Shown here piece by piece: positions 9,169 to 20,480 of a DNA stretch of 36,455 bases (position 1 is its first letter; the number at the start of each line of letters is the position of its first letter). This DNA is from Welwitschia mirabilis. Its lineage: Eukaryota; Gnetophyta; Gnetopsida; Welwitschiales. The position numbers were made by a program, and so were the translations under genes. The notes beneath the pieces were generated by a model. That model was given only the letters and a program-made list of their open reading frames with translations. It did not search any database and had not been told where the DNA came from. Location of the stretch: positions 109,486,765-109,523,219 of the forward strand of contig JBOZIK010000001.1 of the NCBI GenBank assembly GCA_051453625.1, in the 5' to 3' direction.

Positions 9169-12100
9169 TGAAGTTTCATCCTTGAAACTTGTTAAAAGAT
9201 TAGGTCTTCATTAATTAATATTTTCTTTTATCTTCTAAGTCATTACTTAAATATATTGGTTGAATCATATTAGTCTTGAAAATATTATCCATAATATGTA
9301 TTAAAAGTTGGCTTGACAGACATATAGAACTTCAGAATATTCTTAAAGATTAATTTTGCAAGTTTAACTTGTAATTCATATCTTAATTTACAACATGAAT
9401 CATGTCATCTCACTAAGTACACCATAGTAGATATAAATAAAGCCATGTTACTCCTCCTTTATTTTGACAAAATTACTACAAAGTGCATGTTGGAAGTTCT
9501 TATTAATTTCCTTTAGATTGGAAGTAGTTGGTATAAGATAACCTTTAGCTTTACACTATTGTTCTTCAATAAACAAATCCACATAGCTTAATCTAGGTTA
9601 TTAATATCATCAATCTAAAAATTCATAAAACTTATCTTTCAGTTAAGTGAGATGCCTATTCATCTTCATCATAATGCTAAACTTCATGGCATATTAACTT
9701 CAAAAATTTACACAAACTCTTATGTTAGTCATGACCTTCTAATCTTTTCCATAGGAATAGAATGATTACTTGACTATGAAAAACATTATGAACTAGCATA
9801 TCTTCATGAAAGTTTGGTTAAAGATTACATAATTGATTTTGCAAGGAATTTCTAAGAACATAGTTAAACATACTTACAGATGATTAAAACTCATTTAATT
9901 TCATAAGCCAAATTATCTTATGGACCTTCTTGCTTCAACCAAAATCAAAATGTGCTTAAACTAATAAATTCAAAATTTCAATTCAAGTTGATAAAAGTAC
10001 AATCTCTTAATCGAAATTGTGACATATACTTCTAAAGTTGTTATGCAGAAGTTCCTTAAGTCTAAGTTTCAAAATTGAAGATATCTTTCACATTATACTT
10101 CTTTGTTATGCACTTATTCTTTTAATGCCTCTTTAACACTTCCTCAAGTATAAACTAGTTGAATTTCCACTTTAAAGAGTAATATGTCAAATATAGAACT
10201 TAATAAGTTAAGGATAAAAAGAAAGAAAATCTTATTAACAGTAGTACAAAAGTTGTAAAGATAAGCTAAAGAGTTAAAAAGTCTAACTAATTGAATTCAA
10301 AATTTATCTAGTGATCAAATTTCATATGAGAATATATAGAGAGGAGATGTCAAATATTTGTATAAGATAATATGAAATGTCTATATGTTGCTTTTCACTT
10401 AAGATATTGAAAAGGTTTTACCTTCTTATTGACCATAATTTAAATCTTAGATTATGTTAGGACCTAAAAATATAAGGTCGAATTAGTCCTTTGATGAAAT
10501 ATTGAATACATAGTGGAAAGAGATGAGAGTAGATATGAGAGCATATACAAAGTAAGAGCATTAATTCAATATTTTATAAAATCTTATCTAGTTCACAAGT
10601 GTAGTTTAAATGATACTTACTTGTACAAAATTGGCCAAATAGAACTTAATAGTTCTAAGAATCTTCTAGGCAAATCCCTGAATTGAACTTTAAGAAAATA
10701 ACATCTCTAATGAGCTTGAAATATATAAAGTAGAAAATGGATGATAAGAAATACTAAAGATTATATATCTATGTAAATTAAAATGACAAATGAGAATAAA
10801 CATAAGAAAACATTATCATAGAAGTTTAAAATTAATGAAGATATACCTAGTCTTACTCAAAAGAGTTCTAAACTAAGAGAACTTCTATAGCTTAAAAGCC
10901 TAAAAATAAAATAAGATGGAAGTTCTCTCTTTTAATGAGATCTAAATATAGTAATAAAGGTTTAACTCATAGAGAAAGATTGAAATTCATGAATGGTATT
11001 TTAAATATGGAGAACATGCATATATGTTACATAGCTTGGATATCATAAGGAAATCTATATATACCAATACATAAGAATTTTAAAGACAAAAAGAATAGAT
11101 GACTTCAAGATGAGATAATCCTTGCAAGTAATACATCCAAAGGAATAATATAAAAGCATCTTTACTAGCCTGTGCATATATGTTTGTCTTAGGCTTAAAT
11201 GGAGATTATGGGAAGGATGGAAAGAGCACATGAAAAACATTAGAAATCAAAGGTTTTAAACTAAAGTTCATGTAATAAATTATTTTTGGTTTAAGGAAAA
11301 ACATAATTACCAAAAACTAACTTATATAAGTTAACAGTTTTAACATTTAAAATATTAAATATTAAATTAACAATAATTATTGTATCTCATAATATTAAAC
11401 AAATAGTTTTACATATTCAAAGTGATTTGATTTGTTATAGAAACCCTACATTGTGAGTATTTTTTTAAAATTAATTTTTTAATTTTTTAATTTAGCTACA
11501 CTAAATTATGTTTAGGATTGAAATAATATTTTTAAGATCTTCATTTCAATAAGCTTCTCTCTTTTTACTACTTTTCGTTCTTTTTTTCTTTCCTTTTTTT
11601 TTTTTTGGTTTTAATGTTTAATGCATGGCGAACAAGTGTCCACCATGCAGGTTTTTTATTAGCAAGGGCTTGCCCTACTTCCTCTACCATCCAATGGTTA
11701 TCTAACCTAAATGTTGCCTGTCTCTGCAGTGTGTTCTCTTAGCATTTTGATAGATAACCATTTTTCTTCTTTCTTAGAATCATTTTGCTTGCTTAAGGAC
11801 TCTCTCACGGCATCTTGGTGGACATTTTCATTGATATCCTTAGAGTCATTATTATGCTTGAGAAGGTCATGCACATAGCCTACATGTAGAGCATGAGGGA
11901 GGATCCAAGAACATTTGCAAGTATTATTGATACAGAAGTGGAGAGGAGTTTTGTACAAATGGAGAAGATGAGAGTGATGATAGAAGAGGCAGCTTGTTGG
12001 TATGCTACCTAAGAAAAGGGATGCTGTGTGAGAGAGAAGGTACTACATGAAAGGAATAATATTATGTAAGAGAAAGAGCACCATGCAAAAAGAGAAAAGA

Positions 12101-15047
12101 AAAATAAATATCGTGCTGGGCTAAAAACACTGCACTGAAAAACACCACGCTGTTATGGACGTCATGTAGATTTGAAGGATGTCGACAAGAAACTTGAAGC
12201 ACCATATGAGGGAGAAGGTGCATTGTAAGAAGGAAAGAATTATGAAATAAATGAGGAGAAATGCTACAATGATATCCGCATAGACCTTTGTGAGCCAGAC
12301 ATCATCTGTGAAAAAACTTTACATGTACTTATGATTTACTCTAGGGTTTTAGCAAACTTCGAAATGTATAATGAGTTTTCTTTTAGGGATCTCTCTAATT
12401 GCTATCTTGATTGGTACAAGCATTTGATGGTTTTACAAAGACATACAAAAATACACAACTCTTAAGCTATCGTCCTAATATTCTATCATTTGAAAATCAT
12501 TCCTCTCCCTCTTATTCTATTGCTTCTTGTTTCTATTACAATTCCCAAATTTTCAAAATAATAAATTTAAAGTAGGAAGTTGGGATAGGTAAGATGATTC
12601 ATCAAAGAAAATTCTCACCCATGAAGTGCACTTGACATTTTAAAATAAGAGAAGGAATGATTGAGGTAAAATGTTACTTTTAATAATTTCACTATGGTTT
12701 GATGAGTATTGAAGAGATTGGTATCCCTAAAGAAAAAGATATAGCAAGGATATCTACTATAGTGCTAGACGAAAATAAAATTAAATATCATACTTTTCAA
12801 ACTAGTAATTAAGAGGACTTATTTTATTAAAGAGGCATCACCTTAGAAAGGACATTGGACTAATTTCAGGACTTAAATGTTTAATCCCTCAGGAATTATG
12901 AGAACTAAGTCAGCCTATGAAGATTCCCTGTGAATATTATTGAACTTAGTAATTATATTAAAAGGAAGTAGTACAAGTACATTAATGAATTGATGTGTAT
13001 TGTACATATCAAATAAAATACTTTTATTAGGAATCAATCACAAAACCTCTCATGCTCTATCTTAATAGTGTTTCAATACTTGATTGAGATGAGAGAACAA
13101 ATGAAAAATCTCTCTAATGTTAAATATCTATGTTATTCCCTCTATTAAAGGTTTGATATAAGGGACGTTATCTAATGGATTTCTCTTATTTACTAAATAG
13201 GTCATAGAATAAGGGGTATGAATTAAAGGCTGATGCATTTCTGTTTGGCCCTACCTACTTCCAATCATAGGGATGATAATTTTTTCTGAAAACTAAAGAG
13301 TTGTCGATCTCACATGGATTTCATGAAAAGTAGGAAGTGATTGGTGTTATTACTCTAGTGGATGAAAGGTGTGTTGGTTTTATGTGTAATTTGTGGATTT
13401 TTCGAATAAAATGTAGTAGGAAAGAAGATTTTTATGAAGGTAGTATCAGTGTACTAGTGTTTACAAAGGAAAGGTAGTATATAAGAGCCTTAAAAATAGT
13501 GATAAATAATAATGTTTGTATTATTTTAGTTGTCTAGAAATGACATTGACTACACACATGAATAAAAAAAAGGAGATAAAATGGCAAAGGCCTGATGAAG
13601 TTGATTATTCTCACAATAAGTAGAGTGGCATATTATTTACTATAAAAGATTGTGGTAAGAAATTTGAGTGGATTTTTACTAAAAGTAGAGAAATCAATCA
13701 CCAATTGGAATATGGAAGTGAAAATTTGTAGTTAACAATCGTGTTCCTACATATTATTTAGGATAGACATGACTTCTTTTGAATCATTCATCTGTTTCTT
13801 CGATACCATTCATTCATTAGCAAAGAATCTTTGTTAAACCCTAACTCATGTTCACCCTTTCTAAGATTCTTCTTTCCTCCAGTAGGAATCTTTATTCTTG
13901 TGTTCTTTTTTTAATTATAAAACCCTATTTGATTAGCCATTTAGGTAAGAGACTTAATCTGTGAGGCTTTTTTGACTAGATTTGTAAGATTTTTTATTTG
14001 TTTTGTGTGGAGACTGTAATGTTAGATTTGAAAAACTAACATAGAAACCAATTACACTATCTTATTAAATAATTCATAATCCTCCATGAGATTATTCCTT
14101 TGATTTCTAGAATTCTAGGAGCTTGTCTACCCAAGAAAATATCCCATAGAATTTCTCATTTACTCTGCATTTGTTTTCCTACAAAGCCAAATTGACTGCT
14201 GTCAAACCACAGTGTAGATTAGGCTTAGGCTTAGGATTATGCTCAGCCTTAGTATTTCCTTACAAGAACTAACTTTCATGGATTTTCCTTTAGCTCATGA
14301 AATTATCTTGATGATTTACGTTATAAAATCATGCTTATCTTCTTTTTTCTTAATGCATAAAAACACACTATAAATGACCCAAGATTATTGTACAACATTT
14401 TCCAACATTTGTAACATATCTCTAATATACTTGACTAATAACAAAATGCTAACAATAAGTAATGTGTTTCTCACATACCTCTTAATGCATTCCCTCTTCC
14501 TTCCTCACCAACGCATCTCCTTATGATACTTGGAAGAAATGCTCAAATCTTTTAGTGCTCATTCATCATTGATGCTGCAGCTTCACCTTTGGTTGAGTGT
14601 ATCATCGTTCTATCCAACATTCTGTCTTCTAAAGCTTTGTCATCCTCTCTACAATTTGTTCTCTTCTAAATAACCCTGTTATTTTACTTTTTTTAGTTTT
14701 AATTATTATTATTAATATTTATATAATTAAATATTTATAAAGAAAAGGATTGAAATGTTCCTTTTAATATTAATACTAAGGGACTATGAATAAGCCATCA
14801 AAATCACATTTCTTATTAAGATAAATAATTTATTTAAAAATGACACTTTTTTAATTAGTTGGACTCTATTGGATGTTTACTAAATCATGAAGATGATAAA
14901 CTCATGCCTAGTGAAAATCAAAACCTAGGTTTTCATATTGTATGTATGCTCCTCTTCACAATTACTTATGCTTGGTAAAATCATAACCTAATTCTTTAAT
15001 GTTGATATGACTTCATAAGAGATACACCTAGCAAAATTGCAACCTAG
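9169..15047. other. internal region of the 12-kb element, no protein domain recognised
   Basis: 5.9 kb with dense stops on both strands. I looked for zinc-knuckle, protease, reverse transcriptase and integrase motifs on the minus strand and found none. Short open frames at 11055-11240 and 11707-11958 (minus) are not recognised; the second is hydrophilic and Asn/Asp/Lys-rich. Features inside are a purine-rich degenerate repeat at 12023-12237 and a short TTAGGC repeat near 14219-14235. It is either the long non-coding interior of a LARD or a pol region decayed beyond reading by eye. Confidence 0.45.
12023..12237. repeat. three degenerate purine-rich repeat units
   Basis: Units near 12023-12054, 12061-12094 and 12202-12237 share the pattern TRTGWRRGAGAARGYRC followed by a CAT-containing stretch and a purine run. 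They are too diverged to define a precise period. Confidence 0.4.
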
Positions 15048-15059
15048 GCTCTCGTACCA
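15048..15059 (-). other. primer binding site, initiator tRNA-Met type
   Basis: The minus strand reads TGGTACGAGAGC, 10 of 12 matches to TGGTATCAGAGC, the plant initiator-tRNA-Met primer site. It lies 3 nt inside the LTR end (TTTTACA on the minus strand, ending at 15063). This fixes the element orientation as minus. The two mismatches would weaken priming. Confidence 0.7.
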
Positions 15060-15174
15060 AAATGTAAAACCCCAAAAGTTATACAATTGAAATCTTCAAA
15101 TTCATATGCTCTAATACCAAAATGTAATGACCTAGAACATCTACAGTTAAAGAATTTAACTTGCTCTGATACCT
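15048..15174 (-). repeat. three tandem primer-site/LTR-end units
   Basis: The plus strand shows GCTCTCGTACCA (15048), GCTCTAATACCA (15108) and GCTCTGATACCT (15163). Each is followed 2-4 nt later by TGTAA and an A/C-rich stretch, at spacings of 60 and 55 bp. Copy A has the two inner units (6193-6204 and 6248-6259, spacing 55) but not the first. Units two and three are therefore part of the LTR, while only unit one is the true primer site. Confidence 0.65.
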
Positions 15175-16350
15175 AAATGTAACACCAGTAAAACTTAATT
15201 TAATTACAAATGTTACTTATTTAGTAAAGTACTAAAACCTTAGTATTTTCCTCTATCAAATGCATTACTTAAAAATTATCATATTATTAAAGAAAAAATT
15301 TAAAATTTAAAATGTCCATCTTAAGAATTTTATTAACTTCCTTTAATAATGGCTCTCTTTAAGGTGGTCCTCTCCTCCATGATGCCTTAAATTAGTTTTC
15401 AAAAGTTTCTTTTCTAATAACTGATCACACAACCCTTAATTAATTTCAAGAGGAAAGGTAACTTCCTTTTCTTGGGGCTTAAATTTCTTTAGAAAGGAGG
15501 GAAGATTTCTTATCCATATTTAAAATAAAATTTATCAAAGATACATCACAAAACTTCTAATAGACTCAAGAAAACATCAACTTATCACGAAATCTTACCA
15601 AAGTTTTCAAATAAAATTTTCCAATGAAAATTTTCAATTATAATATAATAATGATGCATAATTCAGGTTTATTCTAAGAAGATTCTCAAGAATCCACAAT
15701 TTTTCCATTCGATATCTAATAAAATATTTCATAAATACATGAGCAAAGATTCAAGATTTTAATAAATTTCATCAAATAATAATTGGAAAATATGACCTCC
15801 AATGAATAAATTTTATTGTAAAATTTAAAATCATCATTCCATATATCATAAAATTTCAAAGTAAACTTCAAATACTATAAGCCACATAATTATGAATAAA
15901 TAGAGTCCTTCTCTCACCAAAATAACAAAAAACACATTGAATGTTCATGTATTCAGGTATTTAACTCTAATAGCCAAAAAAAGATATAATTAATCAGAAT
16001 ATTTTTCCACTAATATAGATCCAATGATCCTTCGTAAACTTATGCCAACTTAGTAATTAGACTCTAGATTTACCACCTGTCATAAAAAGGTATAAGATAA
16101 GAACTATGAAAATCTCACAACCCCCATGTGGTTCAAGCAAGAATAAGTAGTTTGATAAGATTATTTAAGGATTAAAATAGAAAGGACAATTCAATATTAT
16201 AAGAAATCCAAGATATAACACAAATAATAAGATCATGGTTATGAATGAGAATATTAAATATAATAAATATCTCAATTACTTCACTACCTTGGTCAACAAT
16301 CTATGAAGCTCACTGCCTCATTTGGTGATCTATGGTTCTTATATAATATT

Positions 16351-17428
16351 TAACTCAGATCTTAGTCCTTCTCTCACAAGGACTATCATCTCTATAATTA
16401 AGAAGAGCAATCAACTAGTTCTTAATCAACATAAGCTATGAGATCTATCAAGTAAAATAAGGAATGCGATATGAATATGGAATGGAAAAGCAATGTAAAT
16501 CTACTATTAACCAAGATAAACCTAGATAAAGGTTACCCTTATAATGTAGATAAATCACAAAGTTATCACTAAACTATGATTAATGTAAACCATAAGATAC
16601 ATTTATAGAATTGAAATGAAAAAGTAATTGTATTAATTAAAAAGAGTATTCAGAACATTACATCCAGTTACAAATAGAATGATATCATCTCAATGGAAGA
16701 GACTCAGCCTAACACCAAGAAAACTCCTTTCTGTAGCTTTGGATGGACCTCCTATCCTTTAGTCTTCCATCACAAGCATATTAGGTATAAAATATGGAAC
16801 TAGAAATGAAGGAGGGAAAGGGTATTTATAGTTTTGTATTGAGGTTCTAGAAAAAAAACCTTAGAGGAGGAAAATAAAACCCTAACAATCCACATGGGTC
16901 ACTTAACCCCATTTACAAAGATATTTCTTCCTAACCATGCAAAAATAGCTATCGTTCCACCTATCATTAGGATGATATAGGGGATGTCACCATGTATCAT
17001 ATGTTTCCATGCCTTGCTATTATCTCTTAGATTCTATCCATGTTAATAGTATCATTATCCTGCATGTCTTGGGGATGACATAGGGGATGTCACCATGTGC
17101 TACATGTCTCCATATCCCACTGTCAGCCCTGTAGCTTCTATTCATGTTAGGTGTTATTGTCCTGCCTGTCATGGGAATGACATATGGAACAATGGTATTC
17201 CTTTTCTCTAATCTCAACAGTAAATTAGTATTTTACATCATGAAGTTTTTCTTACAAATATGCAGTGTCAGAATAGGCCTGAGAAACTACCAAAAATGCT
17301 AAGAATCACATGTTTTATTGATCATCCTGTCAGATCTTCATAGTCATTAGTATTGCATCATAACCTCTGTAAGTGTATTGAAACAACACTTAAAATAATC
17401 ATCAAATTCCTATAAATTAGCATTGCAA
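16351..17428 (-). mobile_element. insertion in LTR copy B, possibly a solo LTR
   Basis: About 1.08 kb present in copy B only. On the minus strand it contains a CTATAAATACCC TATA-like box near 16820, and about 2.3 tandem units of 102 bp lie at 16970-17190. A related sequence occurs inverted at 28025-28110, so the insertion belongs to a dispersed repeat family. LTR character is inferred from length, the TATA-like box and its repeats. Clear TG...CA ends and a target-site duplication were not found. Confidence 0.45.
16970..17190. repeat. 102-bp tandem repeat, about 2.2 units
   Basis: Units start at 16970, 17072 and 17174 (partial). Shared landmarks are GGRATGAYATAKGGGATGTC, TTYCATGTTA and CCTGCMTGTC. 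Divergence between units is roughly 25% by eye. Confidence 0.7.
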
Positions 17429-17767
17429 TAGGAATTCTCTCTTCACTGCCTTGTTTGGTGATCTGTGAAGTTCACTGCTTCATTCGGTGATCTATGGAAA
17501 TCCATAACCATAAATCCAAATAAGGCGATATCATGAAGTTAAGAGAGATTTGACCATAACATAACACCTCGACAAGACTTCAAAGTAGATGACAAGATGA
17601 GTACGATAGGATTTAATCACAAATTTTCATCTCATATAAGATGATAACTTCAATATATTGAGGAAAGTGTAAATGAAGATGGAATATGCATCAAAACAGA
17701 GTTTTTCTTATTTAAGAAACATATGATTTAACAACTAACTTATAGGAATTCATACACATCGATATCA

Positions 17768-17968
17768 TTAAAAAAATGCATAAGAAAAAACCATCAAGGA
17801 AATACAAGAGAATAAAACCATACATAACATAACAATTTTAATATATAATTCATAATAATGGACCAACAAGGAAGCATGAAAGTAAAGAACCACACTCATA
17901 AGTTCACTATTTGAAGACCTTATAAGTGTTTTAGAGCTTCTAAGACTCCTAAGCTTTGAAGATTTCAT
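17768..17968 (-). other. 66-codon open frame inside LTR copy B (counterpart of 8461-8661)
   Basis: Same length and frame as the copy-A frame, with about 73% identical residues, the same basic N-terminal half and a nearly unchanged hydrophobic block (IVMLCMVLFSCISLMVF). Not recognised; probably chance retention. Confidence 0.3.
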
Positions 17969-18420
17969 GATAAGATTATTTTGGAAAAATAAAACTAGAC
18001 TTGAGAAAGGAAGGACTCTATTTAAAGTGAGAGAACATGAGTAAGGTTATGAAACTCAAGAATACAAAAGGACACAGCATGAGGTAACAGTTAAGAGAAG
18101 GTTACATAATGTTTTATAAAAGATTGCCTAACCACTAATGCTTTTAATAATATATTAAATATGATGCTTCACATTTAATAATGAAAAAAAAAGATAAATA
18201 ACATGTCTCCATAATATACATTCAATTTAGCATAATTATATAAATAAATAAAAGAAATAATTTTCACCACAATAGCATATGAAAATTGGATGCAACAATT
18301 TAATCAAAAGGTACTCATATTACAATTTAATAAGATTTCATTTCAAAAATATAGCATTTAAAACAATTGGAGTTTCAAGTAATTTAATATTTTCTAAATA
18401 TTTCATTAAACATAAACTTT

Positions 18421-19289
18421 ATTAGTTGTTAACATCACTAGGAAGTCAACAGATTATAATGGCCAAGAAATCTAGTATTTCATTTACTTCCTCATGTACT
18501 ATAGTAGGTTTAGGGTTTTGAAAATGAAAATTTGAGAAGAAAGGCAATCAATACCTCTATTGCTATAATTTTAAAATCCACTTCCTCACAAATTTAATAA
18601 CAGAGATGCATATTACTACTGCTTTCCTAGTGTTCTTGACTACTTGTAAGCTATTACTAAGAAAATGTCAAAAAACATGAAATTGACTTAGCAAACAAAA
18701 TCCAAGATAAATTAAGACAAATTTAAATAGGTTATATTACCCATAATTTTATTGTTAATTCAAAAATAAGGTAGCATTTCTACGAGGGCCTTCAACTTGC
18801 ACTGAGAAACATTGGTAAAACCTTGCCATTATTGGAACCCAGCATGCTTGATGTTAGTCACTGTATATAAAATTCTATTGCATCAGCAAAATCTTTTATT
18901 TTACAAATAATACCTAAAACAAACACATTTCTAATTAATTAAGATGTAGAAATAATTGCTTTATACATTGCTTGGATTTTAAGTGGAAGAAATCAGTAAA
19001 AATCCAAATTACAGAATAACAAAATGAATTCCTCACCATGTTTTATTGAATGAGTTTAAATAATAGATTCAAAACAGATGTTTACCAAATTATATATATT
19101 CACATGTAGTCTTTTAGTATTTTATCCTCTTGAAAAGTAGAACATTGTGTCTTCGTAAGCCAGAAGGTAGAATTCATTTCACTTTAGAGAATTTCTTTCT
19201 CCACTTTCTTTAACTTTGAGAAAGAATTCCCTTCTTAAGAATGATGCTGTTACTAGCTTGCTTAGTCTTTAGCCTCTTAGGAATCCATC
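18421..19289. other. no gene recognised; may include downstream part of the DnaJ pseudogene
   Basis: The minus strand is downstream of the DnaJ zinc ribbon. A Lys/Ser-rich stretch near 19190-19290 fits the charged linker that follows the zinc ribbon in plant J-proteins, but this is weak. A 31-codon open stretch near 18755-18850 (minus) containing MARFYQCFSVQ is not recognised. A DUF3444-type C-terminal domain was not found. Confidence 0.3.
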
Positions 19290-19915
19290 ACCATTGATTC
19301 TATGGTTGGGCACTGAAATTTGAAGGATATATAGCCAAAACCCATTACAGCCAATGAGGGAAAATTACAAACTATATAAAAAGCCTTTTGGAATATTGAA
19401 AAGCTAACATACAGCTAGGACAACAAGTCCAAAAGGAATCAAGCATTGGAGGAGGACAAGATGTTGGTTCTAGCCCTCTTTTTCTCCTTCTTTCCATTAT
19501 AAACTATTTTGTAACCTCTTTTCTAGGGTTTAGAGGAGCAACATTCCTCTTATGATCATAATAAAGCCTTTGGCCACTATCCAATAAAACTTTAAAATCT
19601 TTTTCAATGAGTTTGAATGCCTCTTCTACACCTAGCGGTTTATTCTTGTCTAGATGAAGAAGAAATGCTAGTTTTCTGAACTGCTATTTGATGAAATTTA
19701 GTGTGTCAGCTGAGTCGTTAACCTATAACACTCAGTACTAGTCTAGTAAATCATTGATCCTTATTTGAATAGTGATTTGGACATCAATTATATAGATAAT
19801 GTGAGAAAATCCTTCAAGAGTAGGAAGCATCTTTTGAGCTCTAAGATCTCCTTTCTTGAATTTCTTTTCTTCAATTTACTTTGTACTAAATGCTCTCTTC
19901 AAGTTCCAGATCTAT
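19290..19915 (-). pseudogene. DnaJ (Hsp40) J-domain plus zinc-ribbon pseudogene
   Basis: Read on the minus strand in one frame of about 205 codons. First comes an N-terminal block (EEKKFKKGDL, about 19840-19875) and AQK..PTLEG, as in the plant J-protein family that often ends in DUF3444. A J-domain follows: FRKLAFLLHLDKNK (about 19640-19680), then EEAFKLIEKDFKVL and YDHKRN. About 38 codons later comes a zinc-ribbon start, FWTCCPSC (about 19410-19431). J-domains stimulate Hsp70 ATPase through an HPD tripeptide; here it is HLD (19648-19656), one C-to-T change. The two Trp codons of the DWYxVL motif are now TAG and TGA (19732-19740), and the second CxxC pair of the zinc ribbon is lost. Part of the N-terminal helix (about 12 residues) is deleted. 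Neighbours are an atpB fragment and a CACTA-like end. No introns are visible in this part. The family assignment is firm; the gene is dead. Confidence 0.85.
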
Positions 19916-20219
19916 CCAATATTTCTAAAGAGGAGATGTGAAATCCTATTATCAAAATTAAGAGTTCAATTTCCTTTTCAAAAAGCCATTTAGTTTCCTT
20001 TGTAACCTCGAAAAAGGACAATATCTGAAAGGAATTTTTTGAATATGAACTGGTGCAGAAATAACACCATAGAAGATATCCAGTCGTTTAGACCTGTTCC
20101 AAAGTTCTATCTGTGTAAATTTCATAAAAAATCAAGGATAAAGAAAAGATTGTGAATAAAGAAAATTTTTCATAAAAATTTATGGCGGATAAGGAACTTT
20201 TTCATAAAAAATCGAGATT
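19916..20219. other. spacer between DnaJ and atpB pseudogenes
   Basis: Contains three short near-repeats of TTTCATAAAAA(A) at about 20123, 20170 and 20200. No gene recognised. Confidence 0.4.
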
Positions 20220-20480
20220 AGTTAAGTCATCTATAGCTACATAAACTGCTTGAACCGAGGTTATGGATCCTTTTTTTGTAGAGGTGATTTGCTCTTGCAA
20301 AGAACCGATTTCTATGCTAAGGGCGGGTTGATACCCTATCGTAGATGGCATTCTTCCTAATAAAGCAGAAATTTCAGATCCTGCTTGAACAAATTAGAAT
20401 ATATTATCTATAAATAAAAGGATGTCTTGTTTATTAACATCCCGAAAATATTTTACCATAACTAGGGCAGTAAAACACAC
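20220..20480 (-). pseudogene. atpB: chloroplast atpB fragment (nuclear plastid DNA)
   Basis: The minus strand gives 87 codons of the plastid ATP synthase beta subunit in one frame: TALVMVKYFRDVNKQD, LLFIDNIF, a stop, [44 protein letters not shown] and DDLT. This is the central catalytic domain, roughly residues 260-350 of about 500. GSLQE and ITSTK are typical of the plastid rather than the mitochondrial subunit. The substitutions are mostly G-to-A or C-to-T (Val to Ile, Glu to Lys, Met to Ile, Arg to Gln; the in-frame TAA replaces an Arg codon), as in old methylated nuclear copies. Both ends stop abruptly mid-gene, so it was inserted as a fragment and has no function. Confidence 0.88.

Larger units (their letters stand above)
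6148..18420 (-). mobile_element. large LTR retrotransposon, minus strand, LARD-like
   Basis: Two long direct copies of one sequence bracket about 5.9 kb. The orientation is minus: the right copy (15063-18420) is the 5' LTR and has a primer-binding-site complement beside its inner edge, while the left copy (6148-9155) is the 3' LTR and has a polypurine tract beside its inner edge. The left copy's outer edge lacks the primer site, as this model predicts. The LTR termini read TGTTAT/TGTAAC-like at the start and ...TTTTACA at the end. The internal 9169-15047 shows no recognisable gag, protease, reverse transcriptase or integrase, so this resembles a large non-autonomous derivative. By eye the LTRs differ at roughly 12-20% of sites plus indels, so the insertion is old. 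A target-site duplication could not be confirmed, because the outer end of the right LTR is truncated. Confidence 0.8.
15063..18420 (-). repeat. 5' LTR (copy B) of the 12-kb element, with nested insertion
   Basis: Aligned with copy A from TGTAAAACCCC at 15063 to ATAAACTTT at 18420. Copy A continues about 35 bp further before its polypurine tract, so copy B lacks the first bases of the LTR. It carries 16351-17428, absent from copy A, in place of about 145 bp of copy A that holds the TA microsatellite and some minisatellite units. Confidence 0.8.

Noticed and set aside
11623-11650. Short imperfect palindrome around GCATGGCG...CCACCATGC
   Set aside because: Arms of about 8-9 bp with a mismatch are too short to claim a function in a window this size.
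18755-18850. 31-codon minus-strand open stretch with MARFYQCFSVQ as a conserved exon
   Set aside because: It looks protein-like, but I could not tie it to any family, and the length is within chance.
20220-20480. Functional or mitochondrial ATP synthase beta gene
   Set aside because: It is only 87 codons with an in-frame stop, and GSLQE/ITSTK match the plastid form.
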